From: Lobulomyces angularis
Lineage: Eukaryota; Chytridiomycota; Chytridiomycetes; Lobulomycetales; Lobulomycetaceae
DNA: 40,586 nucleotides
Direction: 5' to 3'
Assembly (NCBI GenBank): GCA_027604685.1
Contig: JADHYX010000149.1
Location: forward strand, 1-40,586
Shown: positions 1-13,949 of the stretch, piece by piece
Numbering within the stretch: position 1 is the first letter of the stretch
Layout of the letters: the number at the start of each line of letters is the position of its first letter
Translations under genes and position numbers: made by a program
Notes under the pieces: generated by a model
Databases searched by the model: none
The model's input: only the letters and a program-made list of their open reading frames with translations
What the model was told of the DNA's origin: nothing

Positions 1-1
1 T

Positions 2-52
2 CCGCCAAATGCTGCTGATTCTTCAGGTGCAGTATTTGTCCCAATGACATAG
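2..52 (+). CDS. 3' end of a truncated gene, product unknown
   Basis: The window opens inside an open frame that reads 16 codons (PPNAADSSGAVFVPMT) and stops with TAG at 50-52. The codons are balanced and much less AT-rich than the sequence that follows, which drops at once into poly-A/T tracts typical of untranslated DNA here. This suggests the last codons of a plus-strand gene that starts to the left of the window. The fragment is too short to assign a family. Chance openness cannot be excluded. Confidence 0.4.
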   Translation, partial: PPNAADSSGAVFVPMT

Positions 53-654
53 AGACAGAAGAAAATTCAATACCTGTTAGTATATTTTTTTGTACATTTC
101 TTAAAAAATATTGATTCTATATTTGTGTAACAGAATAGGGTAAGATTGGTAATGAGATCCTGTTGCTGCTTCTGATCAAAAAAGCACATCTAAGATGCTT
201 GCGAAAAGTAAAAATACCTCTTTATTTCGTTTACATCTTCAATCTTAGTCTACCTTTTATTAAACAACTACTTTTAATCATTAACACAATGTTACTAAAT
301 TCTACAAAATTTCCTGATTTTACTATAATTTTTCATTAAAAATAGTAAAAAAAAAAAAGATTTTCTTTTCAACAAAATTTAAAATTTAAACGACTTTTTT
401 CCGTATGATTGGATGAAAAAATAAACAAAAAAAAAAAAAAAATTACTTACAAAAAAAAATTAAAAAAAATTTAAAAAAATCTAAAAATTTTAATAATTCT
501 ATTATTATTAGTATTTTTATTTAACAAAGTTTAAAAAAAAAATTAAATAAATCTTTGTTCGGCTAAAAAGTTTTCTAAAAAAAAAAAAGTTTTTTAAAAA
601 AAAATTTTTTAAATTAAAAAAAAAAGAGAAAAAAAAAAATAAATAAAATAAAAA
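53..654. other. Intergenic: 3' flank of left-edge gene and 5' flank of G-alpha gene
   Basis: No convincing coding exon was found. The right half, from about 340, is a run of poly-A and poly-T tracts that ends just before the G-alpha start codon. This homopolymer style recurs upstream of most genes in the window. Confidence 0.6.
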
Positions 655-1991
655 ATGGGTTGTTGTTTAAGTGCTGAGGAAAAGGAAAAAAAAAAAAGAA
701 ACGATGATATCGAAAATCAACTGAAGCAAGAAAAACTAGCTGAAGCTAAGGAAGTGAAGATGTTACTTTTAGGTACTTCCTTTTTAAACACGCGTTTTTT
801 TTTTAAATTACAAATTGAAAACCTGTTTATAATTTAAAGAAATCATGATTATAACATTCTTAAAACCTATATTTTAGGTGCTGGTGAATCTGGAAAAAGT
901 ACAATTTTAAAACAAATGAAATTAATTCACGACAGTGGATATAGTAATGAAGAAAAGGAAGCCTTTAAAGAAATTATTTTCTCCAACACCGTTCAGAGTA
1001 TGCGAGTAATTTTGGAAGCGATGGCTAATATGGGAATTGCGTTGGGCACTCCTTCAAACGAAGCACATCAACAAGTCATTTTAGACTTACCTAGTCAAAT
1101 TGAAGCAGAAGTTTTTCCCGCAGAAGTTGCTGCTGCAGTTAAGAATTTGTGGGTGGATTCTGGAGTCCAAGCTTGTTTTAACAGAGCCAGAGAATACCAA
1201 TTAAATGACTCAGCTAGTTAGTAAGTAAATCATATGTCCTCTTATTTGATATTAAATGTGACTATTTTATATATATTTATATATATAAATAAAAAGTTAT
1301 TTCGAGGCAGTTGAAAGAATCGCGCTACCAGATTATATTCCAACAGACCAGGATGTCTTACGTTCTAGAGTTAAAACTACTGGTATCACCGAAAGCAGTT
1401 TTCACATTGGAGACTTAACTTATAAGTTGTATGATGTGGGAGGTCAACGTAGTGAACGTAAAAAGTGGATCCATTGTTTCGAAAATGTTACCGCTATTGT
1501 CTTTTTGGTTGCTATTAGTGAATACGATCAAGTATTGGTTGAAGATGAAACGGTTAATAGAATGCAAGAAAGTTTGACGCTGTTTGATTCAATTTGCAAT
1601 TCAAGGTGGTTTGTTAAAACCAGTATGATTTTATTCTTAAATAAAATCGATTTGTTCAAAATTAAACTGGCCAAAAGTCCTATGGGAAAATACTTCCCAG
1701 ATTATACAGGTATGAAATATTTATTTAATGTTTAGTTGATATGAACTTACTCTGCAGGATCTGACGATTTTGAAAGTGCATCAGAATATATCTTGAATCG
1801 ATTTGTTGCCTTAAATCAATCTGATAAAAAACAAGTTTATACTCACTTTACATGTGCCACTGATACATCTCAAATAAAGGTACTTACATATTTATTCAAG
1901 AATACTTAGATTTAAAATTTAATAGTTTGTCATGGCTGCCGTTAATGATATAATTATACAAAGTAACTTGAGAGACTGTGGTTTGATGTAA
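655..1991 (+). CDS. Heterotrimeric G-protein alpha subunit (fungal group I / Gi-like)
   Basis: GTP-binding alpha subunit that couples 7TM receptors to effectors at the plasma membrane. Five exons: 655-772, 878-1220, 1297-1709, 1758-1879, 1926-1991; 353 aa, the usual length for Gi-class subunits. The N-terminus MGCCLS fits N-myristoylation at Gly2 with palmitoylation at the adjacent cysteines. Seen motifs are P-loop GAGESGKS (residues 40-47), switch I RVKTTG with the catalytic Arg178, switch II DVGGQR with Gln204, NKID, and TCATDT. The C-terminus DCGLM has a cysteine four residues from the end, the position that pertussis toxin modifies in Gi proteins. The start was chosen because the myristoylation motif begins exactly there. 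The family is close to certain. The Gpa1-like group is inferred from the N-terminal [16 protein letters not shown] block. Its receptor partner is unknown; a 7TM gene lies about 34 kb away. Confidence 0.96.
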
Positions 1992-2340
1992 AAAGTTCAT
2001 TTAAATAAAAATTGAGAAAAAGAAAAATTAGGTTATTTCTTTTCCTTTTTTTTTTTTTCCAGTAAAAAACCTTATATAAACTAGAAGTATTTTTACCTTT
2101 TTTTTTTTTTTTTTGTTATTTATTTCCTTCCTTTTTTTTTTTGTATAGAATAATCTTTAAAAAAAAAATAATATATTATAAACATAAATAATCTATTTAT
2201 CAAAAAAACAAATTTATTAAATTTTTAAATTAGCTATTTTCGTAACATTCAAGTTGCATTTTACTTTTTTTTTTTTTTTTTTTTAATTAAAAGATCATAA
2301 ATTTTTTTTTTTTTTTTTTTAAAATTACAACTAATTCTTA
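1992..2340. other. Intergenic, poly-T/poly-A rich
   Basis: 3' flank of the G-alpha gene and 5' flank of the PPR-like gene. It holds several T tracts of 12-20 bases and no open frame of note. I see no recognisable regulatory site. Confidence 0.6.
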
Positions 2341-3921
2341 ATGTTTCGAATTAGTAACATACGGTAATCGAAGAAGAATGTAACGTAAAAAATTAATTGC
2401 AAAAAAAAAAAATAGTTTTTTAACGACAAGTACTTCCAAAGTTCTACTCTTTAAAAATGCTATAGATTCAAATTTACCACATAAAGCTTTTTCACATTAC
2501 AAAGAGCTAAGAAATGATGAAAAGCTATCAACAGTTTCTCAAACAGACTATTCAAAACTAATGGCTTATGTTCACAGTTATACGGTTGTACCTAATTTCG
2601 ATAAAAGTCTTAGATATGAGCATTTAACTTCAATTGAAAATGATATGAGAAAAAATTTGGTTCCACATAATCACTATACTTTTAGTATGCTTGTTGACAT
2701 TTATGCAAAGTAGAAAATTTTTGTCGAATTTGTTTTTTTATTTTAATTTGAATTTGTTTTAGAGAAGGTCAATTGGAAAAAATTAATAAACTAAGAGAAG
2801 AATTTAATTTTGAAGTTGATCCAGCCAATTTGGTAATCGCAACAGCAATTCAGTTAGAAACAGCGGAGGAAGGAAAAAAGAAAGAATTGACCATTGAACT
2901 AAAAAAACATTTTGACGCTTGTGTACAACTTCATGGATGGAGCAAAGCTAGAATTTGTTTAATGCAAGCTTATGCAAACTTAGACAAGGAAAAGTTGTTA
3001 ATTAAACAGTTTAAGCACTTGAACGATAAAAAAACTAAAAGACCGGAAACCGCAGGTATAGCAATTGTTATTTGCGCATATAATTTAAAATTTATTTTAT
3101 TTTTCCTGCAGCATACAAAGTAATGATCAAATACTATTGTGAAAAAGGAAAAATTGCAACAGCCATAAAATATTTAAGCAAAATTAAAGATAGACAACCT
3201 TTGAGTAGTCTGTTCGTTTTACCAATAGAAGGTTTAGTTGAAAAAAAGGAATTCAAGGAAGCTGAAATTCTTTTGAAGAAATTAGAAAAAAATAAAAGAT
3301 TTTTTAATTTAAATTTATATCAAGCAAAAATTAAATGTTTGGCGAGCAAAAATCAATACCAATTAGTTTGGTAAAAACAAAGAATTAATTTAATTTTTTA
3401 TTATTTTTATTTATATGTTCAATTCTTTAATATCTATATCTGTTGCTTTTAGGGAAACTTACGAAAAAATGATAAAGGCTGGATTTCACCCTACAGAGGA
3501 GATATATGAAACTTTCTCAAATTTATATAATACTGAAAAGCAATTAAAAAATTTAAAATCAAAACATTTAAAAGCGCTGAAGTTGGATTTAAACGAAGAT
3601 AAAATAAATTTTTTAATTAAATGTTTTGGGTCTTGTAAAAATGAATTGGGAGCCAGTTTTATGGAAAGTCAGCTGATATCTAAAAAACTAACTCTGAAAA
3701 ATGAGACTTTGGAATTTTTAAGTGTAGCATTTTTCAAAGAAAAAAAAAAAGAGAATAAAATTGCTAGTGGACTGAAACTATTAGATAAGTTGAAGGAAAA
3801 TAAGCACAGAATTTCAGCAGAAAACTTCGAAATCATCAGATCTAGATTGTCTTCTTTGAAAGATGAAGAAGGTTTAAAATTTTTGAATACCTACTCTAAA
3901 GCTTTCAACATAGCTGCTTAA
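2341..3921 (+). CDS. Mitochondrial PPR-like / helical-repeat protein
   Basis: Five exons: 2341-2363, 2416-2709, 2763-3055, 3112-3370, 3453-3921; 445 aa, and all phases close. The N-terminus MFRISNIRFLTTSTSK is basic, hydroxylated and free of acidic residues, as in a mitochondrial presequence. The rest is a chain of amphipathic helix pairs with spacing like pentatricopeptide repeats, for example YAKEGQLEKINKLREEF and MIKAGFHPTEEIYETF. Such proteins bind mitochondrial RNA and act in its processing or translation. Repeat boundaries are degenerate, so the exact orthologue is not recognised. The very short first exon rests on one in-frame ATG plus splice phase, so the start is the weakest part of the model. 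Confidence 0.7.
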
Positions 3922-4623
3922 AAAAGATACATAACATTTTTTTTTTTTTTGTGATAGTAGAACTTGAGAATTTGGATATAAAAAACTTACATAAACTGTT
4001 TTGATTATAAAAATAAACATAAATTAAAAAATCTATTTGAGTACATAAGGTTTTTATCGTACACAAAACTATTTCCATCCCTACAGAAGAGCAGTAGTTT
4101 TTGACCTCAGTATCAACAGTAGTCAAAAATTTTAAATTTCCTATAAGTTCGCTTGATTATCAACATATACTGTACTGAACAGCTGAAAGTTTAACTTTTT
4201 TTTGTAGGGAATTTTATTATTTGAGAAGCTTTTTGAGCCATGCATACTGAAGATTAAATCTGTTTTCCAGAGTATTCATATGTTTTTCACCAAATTTTGA
4301 GTTTCACAATAAAAAGGTTTTTCTGCTAGTATTACTTGACTCAGAGCAGCATAAGGTACACTGAAATCCATCATAAACCTTCAGTCCAGCTAACGAATTT
4401 ACACGATCATAATTGTTTTCATCCACCAAACTAAAGGTTTGAGGGATGTCTTCAACTCGTTATAAGCTGCAAATTTTTCTTTCGCATAATAGTCTTTTGA
4501 ATCCATCTAAATTACTAAGTGAAGAAGAATGTAGCATCAAAATGTGGTATAAATGTAGATTAAATTCATTAATCCATAAATTTATTGAATTTTCATAAAA
4601 AATTTTCATAAAAAAAAATTGAA
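3922..4623. other. Intergenic with decayed coding sequence
   Basis: A 700-base gap between the PPR-like gene and GFA1. Base composition between about 4050 and 4530 is less AT-rich than other gaps and looks like old coding DNA on the minus strand (see the pseudogene entry). The last 80 bases before GFA1 return to A/T tracts. Confidence 0.6.
4270..4500 (-). pseudogene. Decayed fragment with an OrsD-like zinc-finger motif
   Basis: On the minus strand one frame reads SKDYYAKEKFAAYNELKTSL and then shifts. The next frame reads LAGLKVYDGFQCTLC before a stop at about 4275. The pattern L-x-GL-x-V-x-DGF-x-C-x2-C resembles the start of the C2H2-like domain of OrsD-type proteins, which are found in fungi and often near mobile DNA. 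Frame shifts and stops on both sides rule out an intact gene. The family call is tentative: only about a dozen positions support it, and the second half of the finger is not clear. Confidence 0.35.
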
Positions 4624-7240
<2,617 letters not shown>

Positions 7241-7687
7241 GTAAAATTAGATAATAATTTAACAAAATTGCTGAGAATCTTGCTGAATGTTTACTGAATA
7301 TCTACTTGATAAAATAATAATTTTTTTTGCCCAAATAACGCTTTATAATATATGTTATGTTTCACTTTTAATAAGACAATTTGAATCAAAGAGTAAAGAT
7401 TTTCAATTTAATTGACATATTTAGTCGAAATATTAAAAATACATACTCAAGCTTTTAAAATCTTTTAAAAAACATATTTATCCTTTATTGTATGGAAAAT
7501 GCTAAAACGCGTATATTTTTAAAAATATGAAATATTTTGATTGGCTTTTCTTTTTAAAAGAAAGCGTGTTTTAATAAAATTTATAGTTTAAGAAATAAAG
7601 AAAAAAAAAAAAAGAAAAGAAGTTTTTAATTTATAATAATAAATAAAAATTATTTTAAAAAGCATTTTAAGAAACTTCATTTTGATC
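7241..7687. other. Intergenic, no feature seen
   Basis: AT-rich spacer between GFA1 and the PQ-loop gene. There are no open frames of coding character and no repeat that I recognise. Poly-A tracts lie close to the next start codon. Confidence 0.6.
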
Positions 7688-9087
7688 ATGGAAAACTTTC
7701 AACATATAGTAAGCCAGCTTCTTGGAATATTTAGTATTTTTTGTTTTATAGTAGTTTATGCACCACAAATCAAATTAAATTACATAAATAAATCAACTGG
7801 AAATCTATGTCTATCATTTCCTTTGCTTTGGTTAATTGGTATAGAAACAATTAATTAAAATAATTAAAAAAAAAATATTTTTTTAAAAAAACCAATTTCC
7901 AATTATATTTTTTTTTTTTTTTTTTTAATTTTAATCTTAGAATTTTTTTTCTTTTTGCAATTAAAAATTATTTTAAATCTTTTTTTTTTTTTATTTTTTA
8001 TTGTTTAGGTGATGTTTTTTCAATTGCAGGTGCAATTATGAATAATGTAATATATAATAATCATAATTTGAAACGCTAAAATAAACTCATTCTTCTTTAT
8101 TTTTTTTTGGGGGTCTTTTTTTTTTTTCTAAGTTGATTTATACAGTGATTTTAATTGTAAGTTTTTTTTCTTTTTTTTTTTTCCAAAATTAAATAAACAA
8201 AAAATTGAAAAATTAATATTTTTTATTTATCTTTTTCCTTAGGCAATAGCATATGGAATAATGGATTCAATTTTACTAAGTCAATTTTTTTATTACAAAA
8301 AAAACAAAAACAGAATTTATAATAAGGGGAATGAATTTGTTAATGAAAACACCAATTTGCTGCATCATAACTGTGATTTAAACTCAACTCAGACACTAAA
8401 TTCTACGTTTTATGATTCAGAGGAATATGCGCGACTCTCCAGCAGTTCCTTAGTTGAGCACTATAAGAAAAAAAATGTTACCTTTAACCTTGGAAAAAAT
8501 GTAACAAAGACTTTTTTTATCCTCTTTGGATTGAATGTTGCGTATCACAACAGCAGTTCCATCTATAACAATAGCAACACATCAAGTAAGGTATTTTCCA
8601 ACGATGTGCCTTTGACAGCGCAAAATAGTTTTAGTTTTGTGGATGATTTTAGTCTGGGTGATATCTTTGGATATACTTCCATAGTTTTATTTATTTTGGC
8701 AAGATTTCCACAAATATTTCAAAATTATAAAAATAAAAGTGTCGAAGGTTTGGAAATTTTAATGTTTTATTTCGCTTTGTTGGGAAATTTCACCTTTTCT
8801 GTGGTATTTTTTTCAAAAAAAAAATGTATACACTTTAACTAATTAAACAATAAAACAAGTCTATTTTGTTAGAATCCATAGAATACGAGTACATTAAAAG
8901 AAACTTACCATGGCTATTAGGAGCGTAAGAATTATTAAAATTTACATAATAAAAAAAATTCTATTTGGAAATTAGTATAAGTGTTAGTTTTGCGGATATA
9001 ATTATCTTGATACAATTTTTTTATTATAACAAAAGAGTGACTGCAAGGGAAGCTAAAGCGGATGATGTTGTTGCTGGTTTATGTTAA
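7688..9087 (+). CDS. PQ-loop repeat protein, vacuolar/lysosomal amino-acid transporter-like (Ypq1/PQLC2 type)
   Basis: Six exons: 7688-7838, 8009-8046, 8133-8156 (only 24 nt), 8243-8803, 8860-8924, 8976-9087; 316 aa. Two PQ-loop repeats are visible. The first reads VVYAPQIKLNYINKSTGNLC and the second ARFPQIFQNYKNKSVEGL, each with the Pro-Gln pair that kinks a helix. The end contains FSVSILLESIEYEYIKRN and PWLLGAISVSFADII, as in the Ypq1/Rtc2/PQLC2 family. Seven membrane segments are expected. The hydrophilic stretch between the repeats (about residues 95-200, rich in Asn and Ser) matches the long cytosolic loop of fungal members. The family exports cationic amino acids from the vacuole or lysosome; the substrate here is inferred. 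The acceptor at 8859 was chosen over one 12 bases downstream because only it keeps the frame open. Confidence 0.88.
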
Positions 9088-9275
9088 AAAACCTTTTCAA
9101 ATACATATTTAGAAAGGATTATCATCTAATATTTATTTAAAATTACATTAAAATAAAATTTTTTATATATCTTTTTTATTGAATGACTTTATTTTACCAG
9201 TTAATTGAATTATACATTAAATTATACTCTATACAAAAAAAAAAAAAAAAAAAAATATAAAAAGCTTTCTATTTT

Positions 9276-11648
9276 TTAATCTTCAGTTTCTGATTCAGAC
9301 TGTGTAGGAACAATAGTATTTTCAACGGCTGTTGTGGGAGAATATTCCAATGTTTTCTTGATGTAAAACAATAAATAATGGTTACCATTTGAAACTTCTT
9401 TCTCAGTTGTAACGGAAATATTATGGTCATCAAATAAAAACCACTATTTTAAAATAAAAGTTAAAAAATGATAAAATGAAGTACTTAAACCTCATCTCTA
9501 GTGTAAATGTTGGAGGTATAATGTCCAGTGTCCATTTTTCCTGTATGATTAACTACTCCAAATAAAACATATTTGAAGGAAGGGATGCCACTATAATTTA
9601 AATATATTTACAGATATGAAAATAAAAGATAAGTTATTTTACTCCAATATCTCCGATGGCAAGAATTTATTTACTCGTAAAGGGGAGCTAACCTTGCTAC
9701 CATTCTTATTAAATTTGATTTTGATTTTCTTAGAATCAGTTTTTGCAGAGTATATGGACTGACTTGTAAATGGTGTTAAATCCAACTCTAAAGGTACAAC
9801 TATCGGAATCTCAATCTTTGTTGTTTGCGCAGTGGAATGTTCAAATCTCTGAATACTTACTGTTAGTAACTACATAATTTTTTATTTTAGATAACCTTTA
9901 ATTGAATACTTAACACAGATGGTAAATTTTTGATTGATAATTGCTTTGAAGCTTCCTATCATAACGAAGCATAGTTATAATTGATCTTAATTAAAAAAGA
10001 TAGAAATTCATTATAATCAACCTGGTTAGATTTTCCACATGGAGTACATATGTAATCATTCACACCAAGTTTTTCAGGTGAAGTAAATTTTTGGAAACAG
10101 TCATACAGTGTAGGATTTTTAGCACCTAGCGCCTTGACATCTAGGGATATATCAAGAATTGGATCGAAAGCAGTTGATACATTTCCACAATTATTGCTAT
10201 GAATATTAGTTCAATTTATCATACATAATAAACATTATTCCTTTATTATAATACCACGTGACTTCACTTTGAAGTAAACCACCGAACACTTGATGCACGA
10301 TACATTGGCATTCAGAAGAATTGTGAAGACCTAAAATCTCCAATTCAGTTTAAAACAAAAAAAATTTATAACCTCCACAGTTATTATGAACTTCATTTAG
10401 CAAAGATATAAAAAATTCATGAGCATCTTTTTCGGAGTATCTTAAAAAAAATTAATATGCATTTATCAATAAAAATTTAAAGTTTACCCTGCCAAGTGCG
10501 ATTGGGAGCACCAAATTGAATGCAAAAACGTCGTTGGACTATATGGAGTCTTACTGCCATCGTAAATCTTTTAAAATAATGAGCAATTGAATTGGTGTTT
10601 AAAATTTTTCACCATAGAGAAAAGTTTATCGGTTTCGCAAGCCATACAATGCTTCAAAGAACATAAATTTCTATTGTGTCTGTCACTTAAAAAGTGTGAT
10701 CTAAATGGTTGATTGTGAATTAAGGTTTGCAAAACTGAATCTATAAAAAAAAAATATAGAAAATAAAATTGTGAAAAAATTTTAGCTAACTCATAAAACA
10801 AGTAGAACCCAAATTTCTCAAGCCTCGCAAACCTGAACAAGGCAATGCCTTCCCTTTTTTTCTAATCATTTCCATTTCTTGCGAACTTGGGTGCCATTTG
10901 TTATATTTGACCCGTTTACAACTAGGATCTAAAATTAAAAAGTTCAAATACAATAATATTGACATTATTGAAAAATATAATCCTATGTTTGTTCCAAATA
11001 GTGGAAGAAAAATAATAAACTGTGTAAATATAAACCTTTTGCAAAAGAAATCAGTGAATCCATTCTAAGATTTTCCATATCCAAAGCTCTTTCTAAATCC
11101 AAATCATAAATGTAATCTTTACATTTGAAACAAAATACATTAAGATAATTTAATTCAACTGAAAACAAATGCCCCGATTTGAATTGATGTTCTGTAAAAT
11201 GCTTTCCTACAAATTTATTAACAGTCAGATCCACGTCATGTTAAAATACCATGGCAGCCAATAAAAACGCACTGTATGCAAGCCAACAATCGATCACAGC
11301 AGTTACCACAAGTCGAGCACATTAAAGTTGGAACGTTTACAATTACATTGGATTCCTTTAACAATATTTTTTTTTTTTTTTCATCTAAATACTCAACAGC
11401 AAACTCTTCGTTTTTACTTAATTTTACAAAATTATGCTTATTTTTATATGAAAGGGCTAATCGTAAACAAGTTTGGTAAGATCTTATAAAAGTCAAATCT
11501 TTTATCTACAAAAAAATAAAATAAACATAAATTTCAAGTTTAATAGAATAAAATAAATAAGCCCTACTGGAGGTACTAAGTGCTTGCAACCATTGCTTGA
11601 TTCATCACTTAAATTTCTAAATACACTGGCCACAGGTAGTGCGGACAT
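9276..11648 (-). CDS. UBP8: SAGA-type ubiquitin carboxyl-terminal hydrolase (Ubp8/USP22-like)
   Basis: Deubiquitinase that removes ubiquitin from histone H2B in the SAGA co-activator. Thirteen exons (transcript order): 11568-11648, 11250-11505, 11036-11206, 10791-10928, 10613-10740, 10488-10567, 10373-10440, 10255-10330, 10022-10196, 9896-9955, 9643-9848, 9491-9590, 9276-9443; 568 aa. An N-terminal zf-UBP finger (about 15-140) shows CKHL, CSTCGNCCDRLLACIQC and YCF-like CFKCKDYIYD, as needed to dock on Sgf11/Sus1. The USP core has the Cys box GLRNLGSTCFMN (Cys213), QC/D-type SEKDAHEFF, the structural zinc pairs CNNC and CTPC, and the His box DTGHYTS (His503) followed by FDDHN. The catalytic residues are all present. 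The short spacing between finger and core favours Ubp8 over other USPs. It shares a 336-base divergent promoter with APH-1. Confidence 0.92.
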
Positions 11649-11984
11649 TAATTAGATGCGCAATTCGAATTCTGTTTTTGTTAAAGGAATTAATAGTAAA
11701 TTTAAAAAATTAATTAATAGTTTCTTATAAAATATTTATTTAATTACCTTTTGCTAATAAAATCTGTTTTTTAACTCCTTTTTTTCGAAGGGGTAATAAT
11801 TATTAAGTAAGAAGATTGGAAAGTATAATTAATATATAAGTAACCCTTTACGTTACTTCTTTAATTTTTCGAAAGATTTCCTGATAAGATATTTTTTAAA
11901 ATAATAGGTTTGTTTCAATAATTTCAGTGGCAAATGGGTGGCGTATAATCAAATTTTACAATTCAATTTTGTTGTTTCCTCAAA
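11649..11984. promoter_or_regulatory. Shared 5' region of UBP8 (-) and APH-1 (+)
   Basis: 336 bases between two divergently transcribed start codons, so both promoters must lie here. It is AT-rich but with fewer homopolymers than most gaps. No specific factor site could be recognised. Confidence 0.5.
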
Positions 11985-12992
11985 ATGGTTTTATTAGGAG
12001 TCAGCTGTATTCTGATGGCTTATGGGCCTGCATCTATAATATTCTTCATTGCATTAGCTAAAAAAAGTCAATATGTTTTACTGGCAATGTCAGCGTAAGT
12101 TTGGTAAAAAAAACAAGTTTTTTAAAACCATTTTTTTAGAGCTTTCTTTTACCTTTGCTCCATGTTGCTCTCAGCAATAATTTTTAATTTGATTCCTGTT
12201 ATGCGAATAGGTGAAGTGAAAATATTTTATACTGTCATTTTTCAAGAATTCTTCAGATTCTTATTTTTCCTTATGCTTAGGTTTGAATTCTTTTTTTTTT
12301 TCTAAGTAATTTTAATATCTTTATTACAGTAAAGCCGAAGCGGGGTTAAATACAATATCAGTTGATCCTAAATCTCCATTAAATAGAGCAGGTTATATAT
12401 ATAAAAATTTTGGATTTTATAAAAGCTGATGATTGGTTTTAATATTTTTGCAGGCCATGTTTTTTCTTCGGGTTTTGGATTTGGATTCATGAGTGGATTG
12501 ATTTCTTTTAGCACAATGGTAGCTACATTATTAGTTTCTACTTCTCTAAAAAAATAGATTTCTGGCTCATTCGGTCCAGGAATACTCTATTGTAGTTCTT
12601 GCCCATTTGCTGACGTTTATTTTATTGCTGGTTAAATAAACGATGATAATTATATAAATTAATTATTTTTTTTTTCGAAAAAATAGCAATCACAACTTGT
12701 TTATTTATATTTTTGAATATGTCCTGGCATATGCTTTTGTTTGATGGCTGGTTCAAAAGACAATATTGGCAATCTATTTTATGCTTTGCGAGTCATTACA
12801 TTTGCTCTTATAGCGTAGAAATATCTACCATAAAAATTAAATTTTTTTTTTTTAAAATTACTTTTTTAGACATTGCTTATACCAAGTAAAATTCAAGGTG
12901 GCTGCCTTTATACCTTCTTTATATTACTAGTGAATTTATTATTTATTGTTTGCATCGTGATTAAACCAATGTTTGCTATAAAAATGGAATGA
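11985..12992 (+). CDS. Gamma-secretase subunit APH-1
   Basis: Scaffold subunit of the presenilin protease complex, which cleaves transmembrane proteins. Seven exons: 11985-12094, 12140-12280, 12330-12391, 12454-12518, 12558-12630, 12687-12814, 12870-12992; 233 aa, close to animal and plant APH-1. About seven hydrophobic helices are visible. The first is GVSCILMAYGPASIIFFIAL, with the family's FGP-like Gly-Pro. Family marks are QEFFRF after helix 3 and GHVFSSGFGFGFMSGLIS, with the GxxxGxxxG helix-packing motif and a conserved His. SGSFGPGILYCSSCP and the second intramembrane His in NMSWHMLLFDGW follow. No key residue is missing. Presenilin, nicastrin and PEN-2 are not in this window. Several short exons rest on phase and homology alone. 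Confidence 0.9.
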
Positions 12993-13583
12993 TTCTGTTT
13001 AATTTTTATCTATATATATATATTTAATACTAATCAAATCTTTGTAGAATATAGTAGAGAGAGAGGGAGAGTCTGTTTTGTTTTAATTTATAGTGTATTA
13101 CAGTACAAATTTTGTAGAAATAGTTTCAAAAAAGCAGAAAAATAATAAGATTGTTTCTTTAATAAGTTGAATAGGTTACATTAGAATAAATTAAGGTTTT
13201 TTCAATCTTAATTTTTATAGAGATTCCTCATAATAATTGAAATGAAACACTTAGAGTCCAAATTTTGACTCAAAATTAACAAAATTTACCAAATCATGTT
13301 TTATTGCTACAATAATTCTTCACCTTACAAAGTGAGACATGCCATATAAAATCTTGAATGAAGTACTTCATCGAAGTTGGTCAAAGGTTTTTAATAGAGG
13401 CTAAAACGAAGGCACTTTCAGGAGTAGGAGAGTTTTTGAACCTTAGTGAAATTCTAGAAAAGAAGCATTTAAATCTCTGACTTGGTTGAGAAGGAGGAGA
13501 CATTAGAGAGTATAGAAATACTCTGTAAATGATATGTAGTTAAAAAGCAAGGTAAAAATCAAAAATTTTTTTTGTAGAATACT

Positions 13584-13920
13584 ATGAAACTTTCCTTGGA
13601 AAAGTCACTTCGTAACTCGCCAAGTTTCAAACAAATGTGCTTTCTTCAGAATATTGGAGGTATCAATAATTACTTGATATTATTCAAAGATACCAAAGTC
13701 AAGACTATCTTTCATTACGTGCTTTACTTGTTAGAAAAGCTACACACCAGAATAGTAAGCAATGCGTTCAAGGATGAACTCACTGAATAGTAGTATTGTC
13801 CAGAAAATGAAGATAGTAAAGGTAAAAATTTTAAAAATTTAAAAAATAAATAAATGAAAAACATAACTTATTGATTCTATAATGTTTTTTTTTTATTATT
13901 TATTTTAAATTTTTCAAGTT
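13584..13920 (+). repeat. Degenerate dispersed repeat, copy 1
   Basis: The segment beginning AAACTTTCCTTGGAAAAG aligns with a segment near 27286 beginning AAACTTACTTGGAAAAAG. Similarity continues through CAAACAAATGTGCTTT / CTAAACAAATGAGCTTT and TGATATTATTCAA, and on into the downstream A/T-rich stretch. I estimate roughly 75-80% identity over the best 100 bases, with small gaps. In copy 1 one frame stays open for about 68 codons to TAG at 13788-13790, but copy 2 has a stop in the equivalent frame. I do not recognise the encoded family. It is probably the remnant of a mobile element. Confidence 0.65.
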
Positions 13921-13949
13921 GATACCTAGAAGCTTTAAGATTATTTAAA

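Noticed and set aside
2374..2383. A short word AAGAATGTA(A) recurs near 2374, 4525, 16249, 35503 and 37195
   Set aside because: Positions relative to start codons and strands are inconsistent, one copy is inside an intron and one abuts a stop codon. In AT-rich DNA a 9-10-mer recurring five times is not strong evidence.
8804..8875. Alternative acceptor at 8871-8872 for the PQ-loop gene
   Set aside because: It leads directly to an in-frame TAG. The acceptor at 8859 restores the conserved SILLESIEYEY block.
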